Positions 34,587 through 45,500 of a stretch of DNA of 64,000 nucleotides are shown here, in pieces. The stretch comes from an uncultured Poribacteria bacterium (lineage in GTDB: Bacteria > Poribacteria > WGA-4E > WGA-3G), in assembly GCA_958295855.1 (NCBI GenBank), contig OY282383.1, forward strand, positions 5,437,249-5,501,248. Reading direction: 5' to 3'. The notes under the pieces are model-generated. The model was not told the DNA's origin and made no database searches. It was given only the letters and a program-made list of their open reading frames with translations. The position numbers and the translations under genes are program-made. Positions within the stretch are counted from its first letter, which is position 1. Each line of letters starts with the position of its first letter.

Positions 34587-35471
34587 TTATTCGCTGCTAC
34601 GCCCACCGATGACGTTGAGAGCAAACCATCCGATTCCAGCCGCGAGTGTTGTGAGGACTACCAAAGCACGTTTGGATGAGGACATTTCCTCGTGCACGCC
34701 CTTGGCATCCTTCATCAGCATCTTAAACTCGCTAATCGCCTTTTGGTTCATTTCAATCTTCGCCAAAAGCATCTTTATGTCCGCTTGAATCGATTCAATG
34801 CGGGTGTCTGTCGCTTCTAACTTAGTTTGCAATGATGTGAGGGCCTCTTCGGTTTTCTGAGAGTTCTCTTGGGCTTTTGTCTTTGCGGCTTCCAGCCCCT
34901 CGGTTAGGGCTTCGACCTCCTCGCCGAACTGCTCGGTTAGGGCTTCGACCTCCTCGCCGAACTGCTCGGTTAGGGCTTCGACCTCCTCGCCGAAATCTTC
35001 TTTCTCCGTGAGTTGTTTCTGAAGATCTTCGAGATCCTTATTAAACTTCTCTATTTTAGCCGTGAGGTCCTTATTCGCCTCATCCAAGAGATCGCGTCTC
35101 GCTAGGGCTTCGGCCAAATCAACTCTTAACCTTTCAAGTGCCTCTGTATCAACGACCTCCTGGTCTTCAGCGAGTTCAATAACCTTCTTCGCCATGGCCA
35201 GCGGGATGCGTAGTTTTTCGCCAGGGTAGATGAGGTGCGGATTGGTAAAATCGTTATACTTGCTCAGTTCTTGCCATCTGAGCGGATCTTCGAGATACTC
35301 TTGGCAAAGGGCCCAGAGCGTATCACCCTTCTCGATGGTGATGAGCATCGTATCATCGTCGCCTTCGTGCGGTGTGATTCTTGCCGAGGCGGATAACACG
35401 TAAACGCCACTCAGTGCAGCGCAGATATAGAGAACCAGTGCTAACTTCAGGGTGGCTCTTATCATTTTCAT
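34587..35471 (-). CDS. LysM-domain coiled-coil protein
   Basis: 294 residues. Signal peptide or anchor at 8-30, LysM peptidoglycan-binding domain at about 42-92 (ITIEKGDTLWALCQEYLED, then NPHLIYPGEKLRIP), a long coiled coil (100-265) and a C-terminal membrane helix (ALVVLTTLAAGIGWFALNVIGG). It could span from peptidoglycan to a membrane. An 11-residue block FGEEVEALTEQ is repeated three times, encoded by 33-bp DNA repeats. AAAGGAG sits 7 bases before the ATG. Followed by a terminator, preceded by the PorV-like gene on the same strand. Confidence 0.85.
   Translation of the reverse strand: MKMIRATLKLALVLYICAALSGVYVLSASARITPHEGDDDTMLITIEKGDTLWALCQEYLEDPLRWQELSKYNDFTNPHLIYPGEKLRIPLAMAKKVIELAEDQEVVDTEALERLRVDLAEALARRDLLDEANKDLTAKIEKFNKDLEDLQKQLTEKEDFGEEVEALTEQFGEEVEALTEQFGEEVEALTEGLEAAKTKAQENSQKTEEALTSLQTKLEATDTRIESIQADIKMLLAKIEMNQKAISEFKMLMKDAKGVHEEMSSSKRALVVLTTLAAGIGWFALNVIGGRSSE
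34899..34994 (-). repeat. 33-bp triple repeat in LysM gene
   Basis: Copies at 34899-34931, 34932-34964 and 34965-34994 (the last incomplete) are essentially identical. Frame-preserving length changes of the coiled coil are likely between strains. Confidence 0.85.
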
Positions 35472-35512
35472 AAATTTTCTCCTTTATGATGAGACCTGTT
35501 TGCCCGGGTCTG

Positions 35513-36511
35513 CTAGAAGCTATAAGAGAGGGACGCAAAGTGCGTTGTTCCGACTCCATTGATTTCACTCGCCATGCCATCTTGGAGGGCGTAGTCAACC
35601 TGCAGGCCGCCGATGTTCACACCAAATCCCCCGAAGAGGTTCTGGTTATCACGTGACGCTCTGATACCGCCGCGGAGCGCAAAAGCAGTGGATTTGTAGG
35701 TGACAATCGTGTATTCCGTACCGAGTCGGAGGCTTGTTGTGCTATCGTCTAGCGTCACAAACTCGTGTTCGACATCTGCTGCAAATGTAACAACGTTACC
35801 CATATAGAGGTTGTAGGCTAGGCCCAGGTTTACAACCATGGGTACGGTATCATCGCCAAGGGATGCGCCCAGGTATTTGGCGGCGAGGCCGTAATGGAAA
35901 GTTGGCACCTGTTCTTCGCCGACATCTATGTGCAGGGCGTGGCCCATGAGGCCAACATCCACACCCCCGAAGCCGCTCTGGTTTTCAACACCCTCAGCCC
36001 CGAAGTTATCCATAAGCATGCGAGCACTGAGCCCGATGTTAAAGCTGCCGAACCCGTGGCCGTAGGAAAGGGAGTACGCATTCGTACTGTAGTTGAATTC
36101 GCCACCGTATCGCTCGTTTGCATCATATTGAGGGATACCTACCACGCCTGCATTTGTCAGAGCAATACCGATAGAACCCGCTGACCCGAGTGCTTTTGTC
36201 AAGGCAATAAAATTATGGGTTCTGTCTAGGGAAAGCCGCTGTGTAGAAAAATTGAGGCTTAAATCCGCTGCGGAACCGAGTCCTGCTGGATTCCAGACAG
36301 TGGCGGTAGCATCGTCGGCGATTGCTGTGAAAGCACCACCTAAGCCAATTGAGCGGGCACCGGCACCAAGCCGTAAGTGCGGCATGGCATCCACTCCAGC
36401 AAAACTGACCGGCACCACAGTTAGGATAAGAAGTAAAAAGGGTATTAAACCGCATAGCAATTTGGGGCTGCGCTTGCAAGCCCATCTAGCAATTTGCTTT
36501 GTTAGAAACAT
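35513..36511 (-). CDS. PorV/PorQ-like outer-membrane barrel protein
   Basis: 332 residues from ATG 36511 (AAGGAGG upstream). Signal peptide, then the diagnostic start of the PorV/PorQ (UPF0164) family: LGAGARSIGLGGAFTAIADD and ATVWNPAGL, followed by alternating amphipathic strands and a C-terminal aromatic residue (SYSF). In Bacteroidetes PorV shuttles type 9 secretion cargo and PorQ is also part of that system. The giant protein encoded just upstream ends in a type-9-like sorting domain, so the two probably work together. A hairpin at 36536-36565 lies between them. Confidence 0.85.
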   Translation of the reverse strand: MFLTKQIARWACKRSPKLLCGLIPFLLLILTVVPVSFAGVDAMPHLRLGAGARSIGLGGAFTAIADDATATVWNPAGLGSAADLSLNFSTQRLSLDRTHNFIALTKALGSAGSIGIALTNAGVVGIPQYDANERYGGEFNYSTNAYSLSYGHGFGSFNIGLSARMLMDNFGAEGVENQSGFGGVDVGLMGHALHIDVGEEQVPTFHYGLAAKYLGASLGDDTVPMVVNLGLAYNLYMGNVVTFAADVEHEFVTLDDSTTSLRLGTEYTIVTYKSTAFALRGGIRASRDNQNLFGGFGVNIGGLQVDYALQDGMASEINGVGTTHFASLSYSF

Positions 36512-36535
36512 TAGATCCTCCTTGGGTGTCCACAC

Positions 36536-36565
36536 CGGGAACTGGGCGGCGGTCCGCCCAGTCCC
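36536..36565 (-). repeat. GC-rich hairpin between giant protein and PorV-like gene
   Basis: CTGGGCGG and CCGCCCAG pair around a 4-base loop, with an outer CGGG/CCCG extension. No T-run, so it may slow transcription or protect mRNA ends rather than terminate. Confidence 0.55.
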
Positions 36566-36586
36566 GATATGCAGACTACCGTTTAC

Positions 36587-39500
36587 TTAGCGCGTCAGTG
36601 CGAGTTTGAGAATGGCATATTCTGGCTCGAAACCGTCTGCCACGATAATTTGACAGAAATAGATACCTCGAGCTAAGTCTTCGCCACCGGTGGTAGTTCC
36701 ATCCCAACCTCTTGCATTGTTGCCAATGTACTCCCCAGCATCCCAAACCTCGTTATCCACAAGTACTCGAACCGGGCGCATTGTGAAGTCATAAATGACA
36801 ATGCTGACCGTGGATTGTCGAGTAAGTGTGAAGGAAATCCGAGTATTCTCCTTGAACGGGTTGGGAGCATTAATCGGACGCGATGCCAATACTGGCCCTT
36901 CCTCACTCTCAACAAAGAAACTAAACTCGTAGACTGCCATGTTCGCCTTACGGGCTTTGTCATCCTTCTCGGAGACATTGCCCTCTTTATGCGCCATGTC
37001 AGATACCTCAAGTTTAACCGTATGTTGCCCGAAAGCGAGGTCGCCAGTGGGGATATACGTCAGCTGCGAGGCGGACTTTTGCTTGTCGGGGACGTTAATC
37101 AGTTGATCGTCCAGAACAAGCCGGATAGAATCCACATCTACACCGGATTCAGCGTCGGCATAGGTTATCGAGATCGTCGGCCGGCGTTCGGTCAGGCGTG
37201 CATCCTGCTGTGGGGTTGCCATCGTGATGACCGGGGCGGCGGTATCGAAATCAATTGTAAAACTACCCTTCGCTGTGGCGGAGTTTCCGATTGTATCTGT
37301 TGCTCGGACCTCAATCGTGTAAACGCCCTCGTCTAGTGGGGTTTCAGGAATGAAATCCAAACGGGTGATACCTTCTACATTGTCTTCGCCATCATCTTCG
37401 GTGTTACCTTCTACCTCTTTACCGTCGCTATCCATTAGGACGATAGCCATTTCGCCAACGCCTGATTCATCGTTGGCACTTGCCGAAATTGTCGGAAGGC
37501 CGCCACGGAAAGTCCCGTTAGGCGTGATTGAGGTGATTGTCGGTGCAACGTTATCGACAACCAGTGTGAAAGTCCACGAATGTTCGGTTGTGCCACCTTC
37601 ACTGATTGCAATCACTTTTACGGTATGCGTGCCTGCTGTGAAGCTGTCCGCAATTTGGAGTCGCCCTTCAGCGATGTGCGCGGATGTCACGGCGCGGAGC
37701 GGTTTGTCGTTTATACCGAACCGCACACTTGCGACACTAGATTGCTCGTCTGTGACAACGGCTGAGAGGGTTACCCAACTATCACCCTTGATGAGTCCCG
37801 TGGGAGCCACTTCGGAGATGACAGGCGGCGTTGTATCTTTCGGCATTTCTACCGTAAAGCTAACAGAGGCCTGGGCTGTTTTTCCATTGCTATCCGTGAT
37901 TTCAACAGCAACGGTGTGCTCACCATCCGCTAATGCTTCCGCTGGGGTATAAGAGAATCGATTCCCGTCTACCACAGGTGTAGCGTCGGCTCCGTCAACG
38001 GTAAATGTTGTCACCTCAAGTTCGCCTGCGCCTGAGAACTCACCACTGATAAGCGGTTGACCGTGCTCAAAGGTTTGGCCGGAGGCAGGTGACTGAATTG
38101 CGACCGTGGGGATAGTGCCACTAATAGCGAATTCAACAGAAGCCTGCCCTACGTTTCCGAGAATATCGGCGACTTCAACAGTCACTCGATATGCCCCACC
38201 GGGAAGTTGCTCATTGCGGGTGTAGACTAGGGCGGTTTCATCTTGTTCAAGAGCCCCCTGGTCGACAGCAACAACGGATTCGTCTGGTGGCTGGAGACGC
38301 GCCAAGGCGACTGCTCCGGTGCCACCGTCAACCCCACTGCCTTCACCGTCTTTATAGGTTGCGTGAACAGTGGGCAGGCTGTCAACTGTATGCCCATCCA
38401 ATGGTGCCTCGATCGTCACCGTTGGCCCCGTGTTGTCTAGGTTAATCGTCGCCAACGGGAAGGGTATTGAACCGTTCCGTTGGGTAATCATCCCATCTGG
38501 TGTATACATACCGTCAGGCAGTGCTGAAAGTTCCATCACCTTAAGTGAGAAGGCATTTTCCGCATCTTCTGCACTTTCGCTTGCTACTGTGCCTCCGTTG
38601 ACAGCAGCACTCAGTTGGTCAACAGCTAACGAGCCGTTCGCCACGGTAAAACTCACAGCGAGTGAATTCTGAAGTGGAATCGGTTCTTCAGGTGGTTCTG
38701 GCTTGTCTGTGCCATCAACGGCTATGACAACCCGGTCGCTGATATCAGTAACCTCGAAGTTTAGCACATGCACCGTGATTTTTGAGCCGTCGGTTTCGGA
38801 ATCATCTGCTTGCACATTGCCTTCTTTATCAACAAGGAGTGCATGGAACGTATAGGTTCCATTTTCAAGCGGTCCAACATCAACTGTCGGGGCTTCCAAA
38901 ACGCCAGGGGCGCTATCATCGATGGTTTGGGTGCCGTCTGCATCTGTTCGCACCAACCATATTGAACCTTCCGCATAGGTGTCCGGTGCGGCTGTTAGTC
39001 CAATGGTAAATATGGCTATCGGTGACTGCACTGTTACATCAACAATGCCACCGACGGTATAACTTCCATCTTCGTTGGCATCAATCGCTCCGGCAACATC
39101 AGCAACAGCGACAATGTTTGTCGGCCCGAGGGGTGCGACATCGTCATCGTTGTCAACCGAGAACATCGTTCTAACACCTTCAGGGGAGACTGTTTCACTC
39201 CCATCTGCTTCCGCAATTGCGATTGCGCGCACGATATACGGGTTAGCATCTAGGGTTGCATCCCGCGCTGCAGGACTCGCCGAGTCAATGGTGTCGTCTA
39301 GGGCTGTCGTATCTACCTCAACCGACCATTTTTGATAGGTTTGATAGCGATAGATTTGGACAGCTGTCCGCTCACCACTTCCGGTAGTTTCCGTATTTGT
39401 GGATTCCGCTGCAACCTGAACGACATCTACGGCAAAGTCGAGGAGTTCCTGCTCTAGTTCTTCCTTGCTGATTGCAACAGAACTTCCGGCTATGTTGTCA

Positions 39501-42500
39501 ACTGATGTCCATGCCGAATCGTCAGCGTCTTTGCGTTTGATTTCAAACCGCATGGAAGAGATAGGCGGTGAAGTCCTTTCACCGGGCGTGTAGCCGTTAA
39601 GCGTAATAGTTCCCTGTGGGGCACCGCTATCTGGATTCGTTTCGGGTGCTGCAGGCATGGTAACCGCTAAAACTTCGGGAGCTGGCCGGTAAGTGTTTTC
39701 AACATTCACTGCGGCTTTTGACCCGTCGGTTTCGGAATCATCGGCTTGCACATTGCCATCTGCGTCTACAGCTAAGGCGTGGAACATATAGGTGCCGTTT
39801 TCAAGTGCGCCTACATCCACTGTGAGCTCGAAAGCGCCACTGCCTTCGGCAGTTTCAGTTGGCTCTCCGATACTAAGGCCTTCAGCATCTGTTAGCAACT
39901 GTGCTGTCGCGTAGGTGTTCCGAGCCGCTGTAGGTTCTATCGTAAAGGTCGCTACAGGTGACTCGACGGTGTCGTCATATATATCCACGAGCCCGCCAAC
40001 GGTGTAGCTGCCATCATCGTTTGCTGAAACGGCTCCGGCGACTGTAGCAACGGCAGTAATGTTTGTCGGCCCCAGGGGTGCGACATCGTCATCGTTGTCA
40101 ACGGAGAACATTGCTGTGGCATCAGAACCCCATTCTGTTTCGCTGGCATCAATAGCAACAGCGCGAACAGCGTATTGGTTATCATCCTTGGCAGTATCCC
40201 GTGCGCCGGGGTTATCTGCCGTGATGGTATCCTCCAATTTCAAGGCAACGGTATCCACGGAAACAGACCATTCGCGATAGGTTTTATCAATTGAAACAAG
40301 CCATCTGTCCCCTGCCTCGGTACCTTCAGCCACGATATCGGTAAGGTGTTTGATGAGGCCGGGCAGTGCTTCATTGTCGAGGACAACAGAGCTGCTAGTA
40401 TCAACTGTGCCAACCGGTGTCCAGTCTGCATCGCTGTTACGTTTGACTTCTAATCGGACAGAGGAAGCCTTCGGAGAAGATTGCTCAAGGGTGTAACCTT
40501 TAAGCGTAATAGTTCCCTGCGGTGCGCCGCTATCCGGGTTAGTCTTCGCTGCGGTATCCACATTTATCGCCAAAACCTCAGGATCTGGCAGGTTGTAATT
40601 GTGGACGTTGACCGTGATTTTTGGCGATGCATCGGTTTGCACATTGCCAAATTCGTCTACAGCTAAGGCGTGGAACATATAGGCACCGTTTTCAAGTGCG
40701 CCGATATCCACTGTGAATTCCAAAACACCGGCTCCACCATCGGTGATGGTTTCGGTGCTGTCTGCATCCGTTTGCACGAAATTCACCGAGGCATAGGTGG
40801 CGGCCGCAGCAGTCGGTTCGATGGTGAATGTCGCCATCGGTGACGCGACGGTGTCGTCATATTTATCCACGAGCCCACCAACGGTGTAGCTGCCATCTGC
40901 GTTTGCTGAAACGGCTCCATCTGCATCAGTAACAGTAACAATGTTTGTCGGCCCCAGGGGTGCGACATCGTCAACGTTGTCAACGGAGAACATTGCTGTG
41001 GCATCAGAAGCCCATTCTGTTCCGCTGGTGTCAATAGCAACCGCGCGAACGGCGTATTGGTTATCATCCTTGGCGGTATCCCGTGCGCCGGGGCTATCTG
41101 CCGTGATGGTATCCTCCAATGCTAAGGCAACGGTATCCACAGAAACAGACCATTCGCGATAGGTTTTATCAATTGAAACAAGCCATCTGTCCCCTGCCTC
41201 GGTACCTTCAGCCACGATATCGGTAAGGTATTCGAGAACGCCGGGCAGTGCTTTATCGTCAATGACAACAGAGCTGCTGGTATCAACTGTGCCAACCGGT
41301 GTCCAATCCGCATCACTGTTACGTTTGGCTTCTAATCGGACAGAGGCAACCTGCGGAGAAGGCTGCTCAAGGGTGTAACCTTTAAGCGTGATAGTTCCCT
41401 GCGGTGCGCCGCTATCCGGGTTAGTCTCCGCCGCTGCATCTACATTTATCGCCAAAACGCCAGGATTCGGCCGCTTGTAATTGTGGACGTTGACTGTGAT
41501 TTTTGGCGATGCATCGGTTTGCACATTGCCATCTGCGTCTACAGCTAAGGCGTGGAACATATAGGTGCCGTTTTCAAGTGCGCCCACATCCACTGTGAAT
41601 TCCAAAACACCGGCTTCACCATCGGTGCTAGTTTCGGTGCCGTCTGCATCCGTTTGCACGAACCTCACCAAGGCATAAGTGGCTGGAGCAGCAGCCAGTT
41701 CGAAGGTGAATGTAACCATCGGTGACATGACTGTTGCGTCATGTGTGTCGATGAGCCCACCAACGGTGTAACTGCCATCTGCGTTTGCTGAAAGGGCTCC
41801 AGTTGTATCGGTGACAGCGGCAATTGTTGTTGGCCCTACAGGTGCGACATCGTCATCATTGTCAACGGAGAACATGGTTATGGCATCAGAAGCCCATTCT
41901 GTTCCACCCGCGTCAATAACAACCGCGCGAACTGTATACCGGTTGTCATCCTTGGAGGCATCCCGTGCGCCGGGGCTATCCGTGGTGATGGTGTCATCCA
42001 AGGTTGTCGTATCTATGGCAACCGACCATTTTAGATAGGTATTACCGAAGGGAACATCAGTACCTCCAACGGCGATGGTGGCGAATGCTTCAAGGACATC
42101 AACAAGTTCTTGCTTGTCAATGGCAACAGAACTACCGGTATCAACTGTGTCAACCGGTGCCCAATCCGCATCGCTGTTACCTTTGATTTCGAACCGAACA
42201 GAGGCAGTCCGTGGCCCTGTCAGTTCTGGGGTATATCCATTAATAGTGATTGTGCCTTTCGGCGCGCCACTATCCGGATTCGTCTCTGTGATGGATGCCG
42301 CATCAACTGCGAGTGCCAATACCTCGGGCGGGTAAACACCAGCATCCAACTTGATTGAAAAGCCCATCGGCTCAGCATCTGTGAGTTGGAGTGCATTGGT
42401 TGCCATCGCACGCACCATGACAGTGTCACCTGCGCCTATTAGCGCGTCGAAATCGGTGACTTTCCAACCGATTTCAAACTCTGGATCTTCTGCGAGGGCC

Positions 42501-45500
42501 TCTTCGCTAATTTCGCCAATGTCTTGCCATGCACCGTTTGCGTCCATATATTGTACCATCACAGACACGGGATGCCCGGTTGGGTTTTGAACGGCACCGG
42601 TTAGCGTTACATTGTCCGTAGTGTTTGCGTAGATGGTTCCGGTTTCATACTCGTTCTGGTCGCCGATACTGGCAGCCGTAATGGTTGCGGTGTCAGTTTC
42701 CGGAGCTACGATTCTGAGGCGAGTTGGCGCGGTGTGGGAACTCACATTGAAGAGGGTATCAATCCCCAGTGCGCGAATGCCATACTCGCCACGCAGGAGT
42801 GCCATTTGCGCACCCTGAATTGGCATCACTACGTTATTATTTGGATCGCCGAAAGTCAATGGCACAGCATTAATCACGTCTACTGTTGCACCCAAAATGT
42901 CAACCAGCGATTGTGCTGTTTCATCGTTTAACTGCAGGCGGATCCTTAGCAAATCGGCTGCGGCTCGAAGGGGCGGATTTAGCGTATCTTGTAGGAACCC
43001 AAGGCCGAGGGGTGTTCCGAGTATGCTCAAGACTGTTTCCAAGGTTAACGTTTGCGTTGATATCTTTGCACCACCGAATGTGATCTCCTCAGGAAGTACG
43101 CCTTGATGTACCAGTTGTGCGATGGTGTCATCCCATACCCTTGAGGCAAGCATGGTAGCCTCAATTGTCAACGGACTCCATTGTTTAAAAGATGAATCAC
43201 CCTCGTCACTTAGGGGCAAAGGTGTTCCGTCTTCCGCCAACCCAATGATTTGATAGAGGAGATAGCCTTCGCCTGGGGCGACTACCCCTCGCGTCGGCAT
43301 GCCTGTGATATTCAAAGTCGCGGCGACACCGGGGTTTAGTGCCGTGGCAACGTAAACACCCTCGTCATTCATATAACCGGTAGTGTTGGTGTTGCCGGGA
43401 TTTATTGCAATATCGGCTTCTGGTGCATGCGTATCCACAGTGAATTCGCCTTGCATCAAATCCAACGGGTTACGGTTACCACTAGCATCGTACACAACTG
43501 CACCTAAGTAGTGGTTTCCCTCAGGAATGTTATCTAATTCTGCAACCCACATCGACTCCGATGCCGGATCAATTTTCGGGATGTTGAAAACAGAGGCCAA
43601 CATGGGGTCGAATGCTTTCTCAAATTGGCTTGTCAACCTGTTAGCATTTCGCAAGAGTATATTCTGAAGTGGCCCCTGTGCTTTCCCAAGCGCGTTTAGC
43701 AACTCTTGGGGCGTAGGTGGTTTGCCACTGCTTATGAAATTATTGATTATCGGGCCCAGTGCCCTTGCAGCTACGGCTCTGAAATCGCTATCGAATAGAG
43801 CGTCAATAATACCACGATCCGCTAATTGGAGGTTGCGCGGGTCTGGCATCGCCCACTTCTCGATGTCATATGTTCTGGTTGCACCCAGAACCTCTGCCAT
43901 GCTTACAAGATTGCCTTCGAGCGTGCTCTTCGCAAATTCTGCAAGTTTTACCCGATCGAGAACCTCTAACGTCACCGGGTTAGCGAGTGTCACTTCAAAG
44001 TAGTAATAGTTACTGCCTTGTGTGACATCCACCTCTGTTTGCCAAACAACGCCATCCGGTCCGAATGTAGGTTGCATGTCAATCCCGATATAGTTTCCAT
44101 TCAGTCCGGTGGTTGAGTGGCGGAGGATAACCTGAGAAAAAAGCTGCTCAAGGTTATCTTCGAGTGCTGGCCATGCAGGCAGGTTAGTCGCGGCGAGAGC
44201 TTCTTCCAATCGGAAGGTATAAGGAACGGTTTCTGAGCCAAGTGCTGCTGGATCGCTAATCCTCTGCCCTTCTACCATAGTCCCATTTGTGAGTTCAAAG
44301 CTAACGCCACCGATGTTCGCTGATGGCACGCGCGCGTAAAGATGCAGGCTATCGCTGGTGAGATATTTTCGGTTTGGATCCGTCCGATCTCCCATCCTGT
44401 CATCCCAGGCAAGTTCGAGTAGCATCGGCGTAATGGCATTCCCAAAGTTCTCGTAATCAAGACCCTGGGCGAGATCCTTTCCATCCACTTCCCCAGCGAA
44501 GAACTTGAGATGTTTTGAACCTAGCGTCTGTATAATCTGCTGTGTTGGGAAAGGCACTCCTTTTGGAACCGTCTTCGCGATTTCCTCAACCACCATTTTA
44601 ACTAGCTGGTCCTGCGTAATTCCAGCAGCTGCCAAGGTCTCAATTGGGAATCCCGTAACTGCCTCGAAAAACTCCGCTACAAATCTCCTTCCAGAGAATT
44701 TGTTAAGTTCAAGGCCACCAAGCCGCGATTTGCCATATATTGACTCATTCGCCGGTGTTATCGGCGCAAACGGATCGGCTGGTTTGTCCGGTTCAACGAC
44801 GGGCGGTTCAACGACAGGTGGTTCAACGACGGGTGGTTCAACAACAGGCGGTTCAACGACAGGTGGTTCAACTACCGGCGGCTCAACCACGGGTGGTTCA
44901 ACGACGGGTGGTTCAACTACCGGAGGCTCAACTACCGGCGGTTCAACTGTGCCTACGCCCAGCAATCCCGCGAGTTCGTCAATTGCTGCGGGATCTTGAA
45001 GCAATGCCTGTACTTGTGCATCCCTGAGCACTGTTTGGAGTTCAGCATCTTCTGTCAGAAGTGTGATGAATTCCGCGGGGGTAGTCGGCGCGAACTGCGT
45101 TAGCAGAGCTGGATTATCAACGACGAGGTTAATAGCAGCAGGTGTCAAGACGGCTTGAATGTCTGGAGATTTCAGGCCCACCAAAACCTGTGGCAAAACC
45201 GCTTGAATATCCGCACGCTGAAACGTCGTTCTGTACTTTGCAAGCACTTGTTGGGCTAGAGAAGCTTCCTCAGGGACAGGCGGTTCAACCACGGGCGGTT
45301 CAACGACAGGCGGCTCAACTACCGGTGGTTCAACAACAGGCGGCTCAACCTCCAGCAGCGATGCGAGTTCGTCAATCGCTGCGGGCTCTTGAAGCAAAGT
45401 TTGGACTTGTGCATCGCTGAGCACTGCTTTGAGTTCAGCATCTTCTTTTAGAAGCGTGATGAATTCATCGGGGGTGTTCGGCGCGACAGTCTTTAGAAAC

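Noticed and set aside
34496..34624. N-terminal extension of the AccA-like frame
   Set aside because: Passes through the terminator hairpin and T-run of the LysM gene, so it should not be translated in the AccA-like protein.
44505..44999. Plus-strand frame rich in GGSTT repeats within the giant gene
   Set aside because: It is the antisense reading of the V-V-E-P-P minisatellite in the real minus-strand gene.
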